From Allobosea sp. CS1GBMeth4 (GTDB lineage: Bacteria; Pseudomonadota; Alphaproteobacteria; Rhizobiales; Beijerinckiaceae): a DNA stretch of 64,000 nucleotides. The translations under genes were made by a program, and so were the position numbers. How positions within the stretch are numbered: the first letter of the stretch is position 1; each line of letters begins with the position of its first letter. The notes beneath the pieces were generated by a model. It made no database searches. It saw nothing but the letters and a program-made list of their open reading frames with translations, and had not been told where the DNA came from. Positions 1 through 7,801 of the stretch are shown piece after piece. The stretch spans positions 35,282 through 99,281 of the forward strand of contig NZ_FYAS01000015.1 of the NCBI RefSeq assembly GCF_900185715.1. Reading direction: 5' to 3'.

Positions 1-1
1 C

Positions 2-223
2 GTCAGGATGAGCTGCCCGCCGGGCGCCGCGGGCTGCGACGGCCAGGAGCCGCCCAATTTCGGCGACGGCTGCGGCGAGGAGCTGAGCGGCTGGGTCGAG
101 CGGCAATATCAGGCGATCTTCCATCCGCCCAAGCCGAAGCCCGGCCCCAAGCCGAAGCCCAAGCCGCCCATGTCGCTCGACGCGCTGCCGGCCGAGTGCC
201 GGCAGGTGCTGGTGTCGCGCTAG
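2..223 (+). CDS. mepA: Penicillin-insensitive murein endopeptidase MepA, C-terminal end (partial)
   Basis: The reading frame is open to the left edge, so only the last 73 codons are present. The visible part resembles the tail of MepA (peptidase family M74), a periplasmic metallopeptidase that cuts D-Ala-mDAP cross-links. The block CPPGAAGCDGQEPP followed by GDGCGEEL corresponds to the cysteine-containing end of E. coli MepA, and it is followed by a Lys-Pro-rich linker and a final LPAECRQVL like the E. coli LPPSCQALL. The metal ligands lie outside the window, so catalytic integrity cannot be judged. It converges on the extensin-like gene, also a predicted envelope protein. Confidence 0.8.
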   Translation, partial: VRMSCPPGAAGCDGQEPPNFGDGCGEELSGWVERQYQAIFHPPKPKPGPKPKPKPPMSLDALPAECRQVLVSR

Positions 224-230
224 GAGTGTT

Positions 231-339
231 CGTCATGCTCGGGCTTGACCCGAGCATCTCAGGCCGGGGGAGGCTCCGGGCGGTGCCTTCTCCGTCCGGA
301 GATTCTCGGGTCTGCGCTGCGCTCCGCCCGAGAATGACG
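231..339. repeat. Dispersed palindromic repeat, family A, copy 1
   Basis: Starts CGTCATGCTCGGGCTTGACC and ends CGCCCGAGAATGACG, so the outer ends are inverted (CGTCAT.CTCGGG against CCCGAGAATGACG). A second copy with the same ends lies at 2478-2585. It fills the gap between two convergent genes, where it could form a bidirectional hairpin. Confidence 0.75.
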
Positions 340-343
340 TTCA

Positions 344-1492
344 TTACCGCCGGATCGATCCCGTCTGCTGCCCCTGCGGCCGGTACGCGAACGGGTCGTT
401 GCGCGGGTTGATCGGCGGCTCGCTCTCGCCTGGCTGCGCGCCGTCGAGGATGCCGTTGCCTTCGTCGTCGCCGACGATCAGCTCCTCGGTCGGAGGCACC
501 GAGCCGGGCAGCTGCAGCGGGCCGCGCATCTCGCTCGGCGGCGGCTGCGGCTGATAGCGCGGGCTCGCCTGCTGCGGGCTCTCCTCGATATAGCGCCGCT
601 GTGCCTCCAGCCCGCCCTGGCCCTGCCGGTGGGCGACCGAATAGCCGCCGTCCACCGCGCCGGGAGGACGCAGCCCCGCGCTCGGCTGGCGCAGCAATCC
701 GCCCGATCCGCTCGCCACCATCGGCGGCGGCAGCCCCTGGCGCGTCGCCGGCTCCTGCTGTTGCAGCGCCATGCGGTCCGGCCTCGCCGGGTCCGGCGGC
801 GGCAGGTTGTAGTTCGGCTCGTACTTGATCACCGGCTTGCAGATGCGCCGGCCCTTGGAATGGCGTGCCAGGTCGATGTGGAAATGGTCGTAGTGGAAGG
901 CGTCGGCGCCGGGGCCGAGCACGGTCGAGAAATGCTCGCAGGCGCCGACGAAGATCTCGCGCAGGAAGGCCTGCTCCTCGGGCGAACCGCGCCAGCCGTC
1001 CTTGACGGTGACGACCCGGTTGTCGTTCAGGCGGAAGGAGAACACGTCGACGGCGTTGCCATAGGCATGCTCGGAGGTGCGGCTCGTGCCCGTGCCGTTG
1101 TTCATGGCGCGGCAGGAATAGGAGCCGGCGCGCATCTCGATCACCTGCGCGCCGAGCACGTTCATCGCCGCCGGTTGCACCACGTCGGCGAGCCATTTGT
1201 CCGTGGTCGCGACCACGGGGCAGGCGAGGGTGGCGTTGCTGGTCAGCCCGATCGAGCCGCCGCCGAAGGCGGCGACGCGCAGCGGCTTCTCCATGCCGCA
1301 GGTGCCGGGCCCGTCGATCGGCTTCTCGCGCAGGCTGACATAGGAGGAGAGCTGCACCTGGCGCGAGGCCAGGCAGGCGGCTTCGGCCTGGTCGCGCCAG
1401 GCGGCACGCTGCGGCTTCTGGAACTTGCCGCAGCCGGCGAGGCCGACACCGAGCGCGCCGAGCGCGAGGATGGTGAGATGAACGCGACGCAT
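344..1492 (-). CDS. Extensin-like family lipoprotein
   Basis: 382 residues. The first 20 residues form a lipoprotein signal ending in LAGC, so the mature protein is probably lipid-anchored at Cys21. Residues about 35-225 match the extensin-like C-terminal domain of alphaproteobacteria (PF06904 type), related in fold to D-Ala-D-Ala metallopeptidases: SEHAYGNAVDV and HYDHFHID supply the His and Asp residues expected of a zinc site. The remainder is a Pro/Gln-rich low-complexity tail. A role in peptidoglycan processing is inferred from the fold; the substrate is unknown. A CtrA-type box lies 88 bases upstream of the start. Confidence 0.85.
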   Translation of the reverse strand: MRRVHLTILALGALGVGLAGCGKFQKPQRAAWRDQAEAACLASRQVQLSSYVSLREKPIDGPGTCGMEKPLRVAAFGGGSIGLTSNATLACPVVATTDKWLADVVQPAAMNVLGAQVIEMRAGSYSCRAMNNGTGTSRTSEHAYGNAVDVFSFRLNDNRVVTVKDGWRGSPEEQAFLREIFVGACEHFSTVLGPGADAFHYDHFHIDLARHSKGRRICKPVIKYEPNYNLPPPDPARPDRMALQQQEPATRQGLPPPMVASGSGGLLRQPSAGLRPPGAVDGGYSVAHRQGQGGLEAQRRYIEESPQQASPRYQPQPPPSEMRGPLQLPGSVPPTEELIVGDDEGNGILDGAQPGESEPPINPRNDPFAYRPQGQQTGSIRR

Positions 1493-1579
1493 GTCCGATC
1501 AGATGCGAGGCGTTGGATGAACGGTTTGTTGACCGGCTGCGTCCGGGAAGCCACGACCGCTCGAAGTTTGCCGATGGCG

Positions 1580-1594
1580 TTAAGCGGCAGTTAA
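1580..1594. promoter_or_regulatory. Candidate CtrA box (TTAA-N7-TTAA)
   Basis: The bases TTAAGCGGCAGTTAA match the CtrA consensus TTAA-N7-TTAA exactly. It lies in the 275-base gap between the divergent extensin-like gene (start 88 bases away) and the GST gene (start 174 bases away), so it more likely serves the envelope gene. A further TTAACC half site is at 1625-1630. Confidence 0.55.
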
Positions 1595-1767
1595 CGCTGC
1601 CCGGTCCGGCGCCTGCGGATCTTAACCTCGACATTTCGCGGATGCGTTCGCGGTTCGGCGGCGCTGCAAGATCCGGGCGGTTGCGCCCTTGCCGCGGGCG
1701 CAGCAATCTGCGCCGCAACGTCATGGCCTCCGCCGCCGGCGTCCCGCCATCCGAGGATATCCGCAAA

Positions 1768-2472
1768 ATGCCCGATCTTTCCGCCTTTCCGATCACGCAG
1801 CGCTGGCCCGCCGAGCATCCCGACCGGCTGCAGCTCTACTCCCTGCCGACGCCCAACGGCGTGAAGGTCTCGATCATGCTGGAGGAGACCGGCATTCCCT
1901 ACGAGCCGCACACCATCGACATCGGCAAGAACGAGACCTGGACGCCGGAATTCCTCTCGCTCAACCCGAACGGCAAGATCCCGGCGATCATCGACCCCGA
2001 CGGGCCCGGCGGAAAGCCGTTCGGTCTGTTCGAATCGGGCGCCATTCTGGTCTATCTCGCCGAGAAGTCCGGCAAGTTCCTCCCCGTCGATCCGGCCCGC
2101 CGCTACGAGACCCTGCAATGGGTCTTCTTCCAGATGGCGGCGATCGGCCCGATCTTCGGCCAGCTCGGCTTCTTCCATAAATTCGCCGGCCGCGAATACG
2201 AGGACAAGCGCCCGCGCGACCGCTACGCCAACGAGAGCAAGCGCCTGCTCGGCGTCCTGGAGACGCGGCTTTCCGGCCGGGGCTGGCTGATGGGCGACGA
2301 TTACACCATCGCCGACATCGCAACGCTCGGCTGGGTCCGCAATCTCGTCGGCTTCTACGGCGCCGGCGAGTTGGTCGAGTACGACAAGCTCAAGCTCGTC
2401 CCGAAATGGCTGGAGCGCGGCCTGGCCCGGCCGGCCGTGCAGCGCGGGCTGGAGATCCCGAAGCGGCCCTGA
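1768..2472 (+). CDS. Glutathione S-transferase, Nu class (YfcG/YghU-like disulfide-bond oxidoreductase)
   Basis: 234 residues from the ATG at 1768; an earlier in-frame ATG would add an arginine-rich stretch with no family resemblance. The N-terminal thioredoxin fold reads LYSLPTPNGVKVSIMLEE, then LNPNGKIPAI and FESGAILVYLAEKSG, closely following E. coli YfcG (PTPNG, NNKIPAI, FESGAILLYLAEK). The Thr-Pro-Asn of TPNG is the glutathione-contacting site of this class, which shows GSH-dependent disulfide reductase activity instead of classical conjugation. The helical C-terminal domain is complete (GDDYTIADIATLGWV). Cytosolic; specific substrate unknown. Confidence 0.85.
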   Translation: MPDLSAFPITQRWPAEHPDRLQLYSLPTPNGVKVSIMLEETGIPYEPHTIDIGKNETWTPEFLSLNPNGKIPAIIDPDGPGGKPFGLFESGAILVYLAEKSGKFLPVDPARRYETLQWVFFQMAAIGPIFGQLGFFHKFAGREYEDKRPRDRYANESKRLLGVLETRLSGRGWLMGDDYTIADIATLGWVRNLVGFYGAGELVEYDKLKLVPKWLERGLARPAVQRGLEIPKRP

Positions 2473-2477
2473 CACAA

Positions 2478-2585
2478 CGTCATGCTCGGGCTTGCCCCGG
2501 GCATCTCGGGCCGGAGAGGGCGCCGAAAAGTGCCTTCTCGTCAGGAGATTCTCGGGTCTGCGCTGCGCTTCGCCCGAGAATGACG
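2478..2585. repeat. Dispersed palindromic repeat, family A, copy 2
   Basis: Same ends as the copy at 231-339 (CGTCATGCTCGGGCTTGCCC ... CGCCCGAGAATGACG) and a shared inner block GAGATTCTCGGGTCTGCGCT. It separates the convergent ends of the GST and ABC ATPase genes. Confidence 0.75.
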
Positions 2586-2587
2586 CC

Positions 2588-3370
2588 TCAATACTTGATC
2601 ACCCCGAACCGCCTGAACGCATCGTGGATACGGTCGGCATAGGCGTTGAAGCTCGGATAGTCGCCGAGATGGGCCGGGCGCGGCCGCGGCAGCTCGATCC
2701 TGATCTCGTCGACGACCCTGCCCGGCGTCGGCGACATCACCAGCACCCGGTCGGAGAGGCCGATCGCCTCCTCGATCGAATGGGTGATGAAGACGACGGT
2801 CTTGGCCTGCTCCAGCCAGAGCATTTCGAGGTCGTGCCGGATCTGCGTGCGCGTGATCGCGTCGAGCGCGCCGAAGGGCTCGTCCATCATCAGCACCGAC
2901 GGGTTGTGGATCAGCGCCCGCGCGATCGAGACGCGCTGGCGCATGCCGCCGGACAACTGCTTTGGATAGCGGTCGACCGCATGGCTGATGCCGAGCTTGG
3001 CGAAGAGTTCGAGCGCCCGCTCTTTCGCCGGGGCCAGCGGCAGGCCGCGAATCTCGGCCTGCAGCATGACGTTTTCGAGTGCCGTCCGGAACTCCAGCAG
3101 CAGATGGTCCTGGAAGACGATGCCGATATCGGTGAGCGGCTCGGTCAGTGGTTTGCCGTTGACGAGGAGCTCGCCACCGCTGGTCGGGATCAGCCCGGCC
3201 GCCATCAGCATGAAGGTGCTCTTGCCGCAGCCGGACGGCCCGATCAGGCTGACGAACTCGCCGCTCCGGATGTCGAGCGTCAGCCCGTCGACGGCGGTGA
3301 AGCCGCCGAAGGTCTTGACGATGCCGCGTCCCTCGATCGAGGCGGCGGCAATGGCGGCTGTCGCGCTCAC
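2588..3370 (-). CDS. ABC transporter ATP-binding protein (nitrate/sulfonate/taurine type)
   Basis: 260 residues, GTG start overlapping the binding-protein stop in a GTGA. All ATPase motifs are present: Walker A GPSGCGKST (about 44-52), Q-loop VFQDHLLLE, signature LSGGMRQRV, Walker B VLMMDEPFGALD and H-loop FITHSIEEA. The family (SsuB/TauB/ThiZ) energises importers of sulfonates, nitrate, thiamine pyrimidine and related compounds. It is the last gene of the leftward operon regulator-permease-binding protein-ATPase, so the importer is complete. Substrate is not readable from sequence. Confidence 0.9.
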   Translation of the reverse strand: MSATAAIAAASIEGRGIVKTFGGFTAVDGLTLDIRSGEFVSLIGPSGCGKSTFMLMAAGLIPTSGGELLVNGKPLTEPLTDIGIVFQDHLLLEFRTALENVMLQAEIRGLPLAPAKERALELFAKLGISHAVDRYPKQLSGGMRQRVSIARALIHNPSVLMMDEPFGALDAITRTQIRHDLEMLWLEQAKTVVFITHSIEEAIGLSDRVLVMSPTPGRVVDEIRIELPRPRPAHLGDYPSFNAYADRIHDAFRRFGVIKY

Positions 3371-4359
3371 GAGCAGGCCGGTGCAGAGGCCGGCAGCAGC
3401 TCGGTCGTGTAGTAGTCGGTGATCGGCTTGTCCTTTGGCAGGCCGAGATACTGCGTCAGCAGGTCGAAGCTCACCGTCCAGTTCTTATCCGGCACCTTGC
3501 CGAGCGAGGCCGCGCCGGGCGCGCAGAGCAGCTTGTTGACGACGTCGAACTGCGCCAGCACCTGCGCCTTCTTCACCGAGGGGAACTGCGCGACCACGGC
3601 GTCGGCCGCTGCCTCCGGGTTCTTGCGGGCGGCGTCCCAGCCCTGCAGGCTCGCCTCGACGAATGTCCTGTAGAGCTCGGCATCGGCCTTGATCCTGTCG
3701 TCGCGGGCGATGATCGAGAGCCCGACCGTCGGCACGCCGACATCACGGTAGAGCAGGTCGCGCACCTTGAAGCCGCGCTCGCGGATCTGCACCGAGTGGA
3801 AGTCGGCGCCGCCGAGGATGGCGTCGACCTTCTTCTCCAGCAGCGCCCCGACGAAGGCGCCGGGGTCGATGTTGATGATGTCGACCTTGCCCTTGTCGAT
3901 CTGGTTCGAGGCCAGGATCGCGTCGAGCAGCGTCGTCTGCGCCGTGCCGGGCTGAACCGCGACCTTCTTGCCGACGAGGTCCTTGGGCGAGGCGATGCCG
4001 CTCCCCTCCAGGGAGATGATGGCGAAGCCGTTGGTCTGCAGGATGGGCGCGACGATCTTCACCGGCGCACCCTTGGTGCGCAGCTGCATCGCGGCGGGCG
4101 CGTCGGCGAAGCCGACATCGGTCTGCCCCGTCGCGACCATCTGCGCCGTGGTGCCCGAGCCCTTGCCCTCCTCGATGGTGAGGTTGATGCCGGCCTTCTC
4201 GTAGAGGCCCATCTGCTTGGCCATCATGAAGCCGGCATTGGGCGCGGCGGCGAGGAAGTTCAGCGTGATCTTCATCGGCTTGCCGGTCTGGGCGAAGGCC
4301 AGCCCGCTGCTGAGCGCGAGCACAGCCGCGCCGGCGAGCAAGGTTCTGCGTGTCGTCAT
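3367..4359 (-). CDS. ABC transporter substrate-binding protein, NMT1/THI5-like
   Basis: 330 residues. An N-terminal signal peptide with twin arginine (TTRRTLLAGAAVLALS) ends near AFAQ, so the protein is periplasmic. The body follows the SsuA/ThiY/TauA fold: NAGFMMAKQMGLYEKAGI, GTTAQMVATGQTDVGFADA, VAVQPGTAQ. This fold binds small aromatic, heterocyclic or sulfonate ligands. It lies between permease and ATPase in one leftward operon controlled by the IclR regulator; with the divergent SDR and amidase, an amide or N-heterocycle substrate is a plausible guess only. Confidence 0.88.
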   Translation of the reverse strand: MTTRRTLLAGAAVLALSSGLAFAQTGKPMKITLNFLAAAPNAGFMMAKQMGLYEKAGINLTIEEGKGSGTTAQMVATGQTDVGFADAPAAMQLRTKGAPVKIVAPILQTNGFAIISLEGSGIASPKDLVGKKVAVQPGTAQTTLLDAILASNQIDKGKVDIINIDPGAFVGALLEKKVDAILGGADFHSVQIRERGFKVRDLLYRDVGVPTVGLSIIARDDRIKADAELYRTFVEASLQGWDAARKNPEAAADAVVAQFPSVKKAQVLAQFDVVNKLLCAPGAASLGKVPDKNWTVSFDLLTQYLGLPKDKPITDYYTTELLPASAPACS

Positions 4360-4411
4360 TGTCTCCTCCCTGTGTCGCCGGTTGGCTCCGGCTCGATGGC
4401 GATCGGATGTC

Positions 4412-5215
4412 CTAGGTCTTGCGCTGCCAGGGCATCAGCAGCGCCTCGAGCCAGTCGACGAGGTAGCTGAACAGGATGCCGACGGCGGAGAGCGCCACCA
4501 GGCAGGCGAAGATCAGCGGCATGTCGAGGAAGCTGGTGCCGCGCAGCAGCAGGTAGCCGAGGCCGGCATTGGCGCCGACGAATTCGCCCACGATCGCGCC
4601 CGTCGCCGCGAACACGGCCGAGACCTTGAGGCCCGAGAAGATGTAGGTCAGCGCCGCCGGCACCCGGACATAGCGGAAGGTCTGCCAGGCGGAGGCGCCC
4701 ATCGAGCGGGTCAGATAGAGCACGCGCTCGTCCAGGGCCCGGAAGCCGGTCATGCTCGCCACCAGCGTCGGGAAGAAGCAGAGCAGGAAGGTCAGCAGCA
4801 CCTTCGGGAACAGGCCGAAGCCGAACCAGACGACGAAGAGCGGCGCGATCGCGATCTTCGGCACCAGCTGGAAGAAGACGATCACCGGATAGATCGCCTT
4901 CTCCAGCAGCTTCACCGAGACGATGAGGTAGCCGAGCGGGATCGAGATCACCGCCGCCATCAGGAAGCCGAGCACGATCTCGTTCGCGGTCACCAGCGTG
5001 TGCCGGAGGATGTCGGCGCGATCGAGCCAGAGCCGCTCGAAGAAGGCGCTCGGCACCGGCAGGATGTATTCCGGGATGCCGGCCATCGGCACCAGGATCT
5101 GCCAGGCGAGCAGCAGCACGGCGAAGCTCGCCAGCGGCCAGGCGATGGCCGAGGCCCAGCCGGCGGCCTGGCGCGCGCCCGTCGCGGTCGTGCTGGTGGC
5201 GGCGTCGCTGCTCAT
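4412..5215 (-). CDS. ABC transporter permease (SsuC/TauC type)
   Basis: 267 residues with about six hydrophobic segments (first at about 22-45). The cytoplasmic coupling loop is clear: ALDERVLYLTRSMGASAWQTF followed by VRVPAALTYIFSGLKVS, the EAA motif of the nitrate/sulfonate permease family. It starts with an ATG whose first base overlaps the end of the IclR gene (ATGA), implying translational coupling, and is followed after 52 bases by the substrate-binding protein. Confidence 0.88.
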   Translation of the reverse strand: MSSDAATSTTATGARQAAGWASAIAWPLASFAVLLLAWQILVPMAGIPEYILPVPSAFFERLWLDRADILRHTLVTANEIVLGFLMAAVISIPLGYLIVSVKLLEKAIYPVIVFFQLVPKIAIAPLFVVWFGFGLFPKVLLTFLLCFFPTLVASMTGFRALDERVLYLTRSMGASAWQTFRYVRVPAALTYIFSGLKVSAVFAATGAIVGEFVGANAGLGYLLLRGTSFLDMPLIFACLVALSAVGILFSYLVDWLEALLMPWQRKT

Positions 5216-6060
5216 GTCGCTGTCTCTGCCGGCGCGGTTTGCCGGGCGGCCGTCGTCCCGACGGCTGGAACGGCCGCTGCCTGCCGCCGCCTGAGCGGCC
5301 AGATCGCCGACATCTCCCGCGCGGCCGTGGCGAGCGCCGCCGCGATCTCGCCGCGGCGCGCCTCCTGCATGCGGGGCAATGGTCCGGCGACGCTGAGCGT
5401 GCCGGCGACCGGCGCGCCGGGATCCGGGCCGGCCCGGAAGGTCGTCGCCATGGCGATGGTGCCGATCTCGCCTTCCTCGATCGCCAGCGCGTAGCCGCGG
5501 CGTCGCGTCTCGGCGAGATGCCGGCGCAGCGCGTCGACGTCGGCGAGAGCGTTCGGGCCGGTGCGCCCGTCCGCATCGAAGCCGCGCGCACAGACGATGC
5601 GCAGCGCCTCCGCCTCGGGCAGCGAGGCAAGCCAGGCCTTGCCGGTCGCGGTCGCGTGCAGGACGATGCCGGTTCCCATCGGCGGCTCGTAGCGCAGGCC
5701 GGCGGTGGCGCCCTGGGCGCGGGCGATCCAGGTCAGGCTCTCGCCGTCAACGACGGCGAGCCGGCAATATTCGCAGGTGGCGCGGGCGAGCTGGTCGAGC
5801 ACGATCTGGCCGGCATCGGGCAGGCCGCGCAGGTCGAGATTGCGGAAGGCGAGCTGCGACAGCTTCAGCGTCAGCCCATAGGCGCCCGATTGAGGATCCT
5901 GCGCGACGAAGCCGCGCTCGGAGAGGGTCGCCAGCAGCCTGTGCGTCGCGCTGACCGGCAGGCCGAGCCGCTCGGCGAGCGTGGTGAGGTCGGCGCCGTC
6001 GGCCTCGCCCGCCAGCGCCTCCACCAGCTTCAATGCCCGCTCGACCGCCGCGATCGTCAC
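5212..6060 (-). CDS. IclR-family transcriptional regulator
   Basis: 282 residues, GTG start. Residues 1-65 form the winged helix-turn-helix (AAVERALKLVEALAG, LPVSATHRLLATLSERGF); residues about 75-245 are the IclR effector domain (LAVVDGESLTWIARAQG, LHATATGKAWLAS, GYALAIEEGEIGT). The C-terminus carries about 30 extra Ala/Thr-rich residues. It heads the leftward ABC operon and faces the divergent SDR-amidase operon. The shared intergenic region holds an exact IclR-type operator, so autoregulation and control of both operons are likely. Confidence 0.92.
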   Translation of the reverse strand: MTIAAVERALKLVEALAGEADGADLTTLAERLGLPVSATHRLLATLSERGFVAQDPQSGAYGLTLKLSQLAFRNLDLRGLPDAGQIVLDQLARATCEYCRLAVVDGESLTWIARAQGATAGLRYEPPMGTGIVLHATATGKAWLASLPEAEALRIVCARGFDADGRTGPNALADVDALRRHLAETRRRGYALAIEEGEIGTIAMATTFRAGPDPGAPVAGTLSVAGPLPRMQEARRGEIAAALATAAREMSAIWPLRRRQAAAVPAVGTTAARQTAPAETAT

Positions 6061-6084
6061 CTGTTCCCGCCCTGTTGTGCTCAG

Positions 6085-6105
6085 AATTGGAAATCATTTC
6101 CAATT
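6085..6105. promoter_or_regulatory. IclR operator, perfect palindrome
   Basis: A 21-base perfect inverted repeat with 10-base arms around one central C. Its core at 6088-6102, TGGAAATCATTTCCA, fits the published IclR-family consensus TGGAAATNATTTCCA at every defined base. It lies between the divergent IclR-ABC and rightward catabolic operons. Confidence 0.85.
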
Positions 6106-6120
6106 TGGATTTGATTTCCG
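6106..6120. promoter_or_regulatory. Second, degenerate IclR half-operator next to a candidate -10
   Basis: TGGATTTGATTTCCG differs from the IclR consensus at three positions and is centred 18 bases from the perfect box. TATAGA at 6121-6126 follows directly and could be the -10 of the rightward operon, so bound IclR would cover that promoter. Confidence 0.5.
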
Positions 6121-6179
6121 TATAGAGATCGGGCGGGGCCGAGTCAACGCGCCCCGCTCGGCGAGCCGGTGGAGGAACG

Positions 6180-6878
6180 ATGAGCCTGGCAGGTGAGGGG
6201 GCGGTCGCGATCTGGCACGACATCGCGCCGGAGGGCAGGGCGGAGTTCTATGCCTGGCACGGCGAGGAGCACATGCCCGAACGGGTCGGCATCCCCGGCT
6301 TCCTGCGCGGGCGCCGCTATGTCGCGATCGATGCCGATCTCGAATTCTTCAACCTCTACGAGGCGCAGAGCGTCGAGGTCCTGAAGGGGCAGGACTACGC
6401 CGCCCGCGTCAACGCGCCGACGCCGTGGACGCTCTCGGCGGTGAGGCACTTCCGCTCGGTCGCGCGTGCGATCTGCCGCGTCGCCCATAGCAGCGGGCCG
6501 GCCCAGGGCGGGCTGATCGCGACATTGCGCTACGATGTGCAGGAGAACAGGGCCCCGGCCCACAAGGCGGCGTTGCTGCGTGGTCTGATCCCCGACCTGC
6601 TCGCGACGCCCGGCGTCGCCGGCGTCCACCTGCTGGCGGCGGACGCGCAGGCGAGCGGCGTCGCCACGGCCGAGCAGACGGCGCGCGGCGTCGCCAATGC
6701 CGTGCCGCGCTGGGTGCTGCTGGTCGAGGGCTGGGGCGACGAGGCCGATTTCGTCGCGCTGGCGCGCGAGGCGCTCGCTCCCGACGCGCTTCTGGCGCTC
6801 GGCGGCGAGGGCCCGTTCTCCCTCGGCCTCTATCGTCACCAGATCACCCGGACCAAGACCGCCTGGAGCGCCGGCTGA
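6180..6878 (+). CDS. Unrecognised 232-residue protein of the catabolic island (possible dimeric alpha-beta barrel)
   Basis: I do not recognise this family with certainty. The N-terminal half contains IAPEGRAEFYAWHGEEHMPER, GIPGFLRGRRYVAID and FFNLYEAQSVEVL, an arrangement seen in ferredoxin-like dimeric alpha-beta barrel proteins (EthD-like), where a WHxxEHMPER segment lies in the pocket. The C-terminal half looks like a second, more diverged copy (PGVAGVHLL, RWVLLVEGWGDEADF), so a fused two-domain form is possible. No signal peptide or membrane segment. Its stop overlaps the SDR start (TGATG), it follows the IclR operator, and it is probably an enzyme or chaperone for the island's substrate. 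Confidence 0.75.
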   Translation: MSLAGEGAVAIWHDIAPEGRAEFYAWHGEEHMPERVGIPGFLRGRRYVAIDADLEFFNLYEAQSVEVLKGQDYAARVNAPTPWTLSAVRHFRSVARAICRVAHSSGPAQGGLIATLRYDVQENRAPAHKAALLRGLIPDLLATPGVAGVHLLAADAQASGVATAEQTARGVANAVPRWVLLVEGWGDEADFVALAREALAPDALLALGGEGPFSLGLYRHQITRTKTAWSAG

Positions 6879-7657
6879 TGAATACGCGTCACGACCTCTC
6901 CGGCCGCCATGCCATCGTCACGGGCGGAGCCGGAGGCCTGGGCCGCGGCATCGCCCGCGTGCTGATCGAGGCCGGTGCGAGCGTCGAGCTCTGGGACCAG
7001 GACGCCGGCGGCCTCGCCCAGGCCGTCGCCGAGCTCGGCCGGCGGGCGGGCCAGCGCCAGCTCGACATCCGCGACGTCAACGCCGTCGAGGCGGCCGCCA
7101 CGGCCGTAGTCTCTGCCCATGGCCGCATCGACATCCTGATCAACAATGCCGGCGTGCTCGGCGAGGTGAAGCCGATCTGGGAGACGACGCCGGACAATTT
7201 CCAGCGCGTCCTGCAGGTCAACCTGTTCGGCGCCTATCTGGTGACGCGGGCCGTCATCGGCCGGATGCTGCGCCAGGAGCCGCGCCGCTCGCCCGACGGT
7301 CACCCGTTGCGCGGGCACGTCGTCAACATCGCCTCGATCCAGGGCAAGGAGGGCATGGCGCTCGCCGCCGCCTATTCCGCCTCGAAGGCGGGGCTGATCG
7401 CCCTGACCAAGAGCGTCGCCAAGGAGACGGCGCGGGAGGGCATCATCGTCACGGCGGTGACGCCGGCCGCGGCCGAGACCGCCATGGCAAGGGAGATCTC
7501 GGCCGAGCGCCGGGCCGACATCCTCTCGCGCATCCCAATGGGGCGCTTCGTCGAGGTGGCCGAGGTCGCGCGGCTCGTGCTCTGGCTGTCCTCCGACGCA
7601 TGCTCCTTCTCGACCGGCGGCATCTTCGACCTCTCGGGCGGCCGCGCCACCTATTGA
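6878..7657 (+). CDS. SDR-family NAD(P)-dependent oxidoreductase
   Basis: 259 residues. Classical short-chain dehydrogenase: nucleotide-binding VTGGAGGLGRGIARVL (about 15-30), ILINNAGVLG, catalytic Ser in VVNIASIQGKEG and YSASKAG (Tyr-x-x-x-Lys, about 166-170), then the C-terminal STGGIFDLSGGRATY. An acidic residue after the second strand (ELWDQD) suggests NAD preference. Second gene of the rightward operon between the unrecognised protein (one-base overlap) and the amidase. The substrate is presumably a hydroxyl or ketone intermediate of the imported compound. Confidence 0.9.
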   Translation: MNTRHDLSGRHAIVTGGAGGLGRGIARVLIEAGASVELWDQDAGGLAQAVAELGRRAGQRQLDIRDVNAVEAAATAVVSAHGRIDILINNAGVLGEVKPIWETTPDNFQRVLQVNLFGAYLVTRAVIGRMLRQEPRRSPDGHPLRGHVVNIASIQGKEGMALAAAYSASKAGLIALTKSVAKETAREGIIVTAVTPAAAETAMAREISAERRADILSRIPMGRFVEVAEVARLVLWLSSDACSFSTGGIFDLSGGRATY

Positions 7658-7801
7658 GCCCGGCACCCGTCGGCGCGTCCGCGGCGCCGCGCCGGACGCA
7701 TACCCCGTCTGCTGCGGCAGGCCCGTGGCTTCCTTCCGGGGCCGGGCTCGTGCCAGCATGGCCGCCTCGGCCGACCGGCCACGGATTCAAGGGACAGGCT
7801 C

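Noticed and set aside
1690..1767. Extended N-terminus of the GST gene up to 1513
   Set aside because: The extra residues are Arg/Pro-rich with no family resemblance and the ATG at 1768 gives the normal length.
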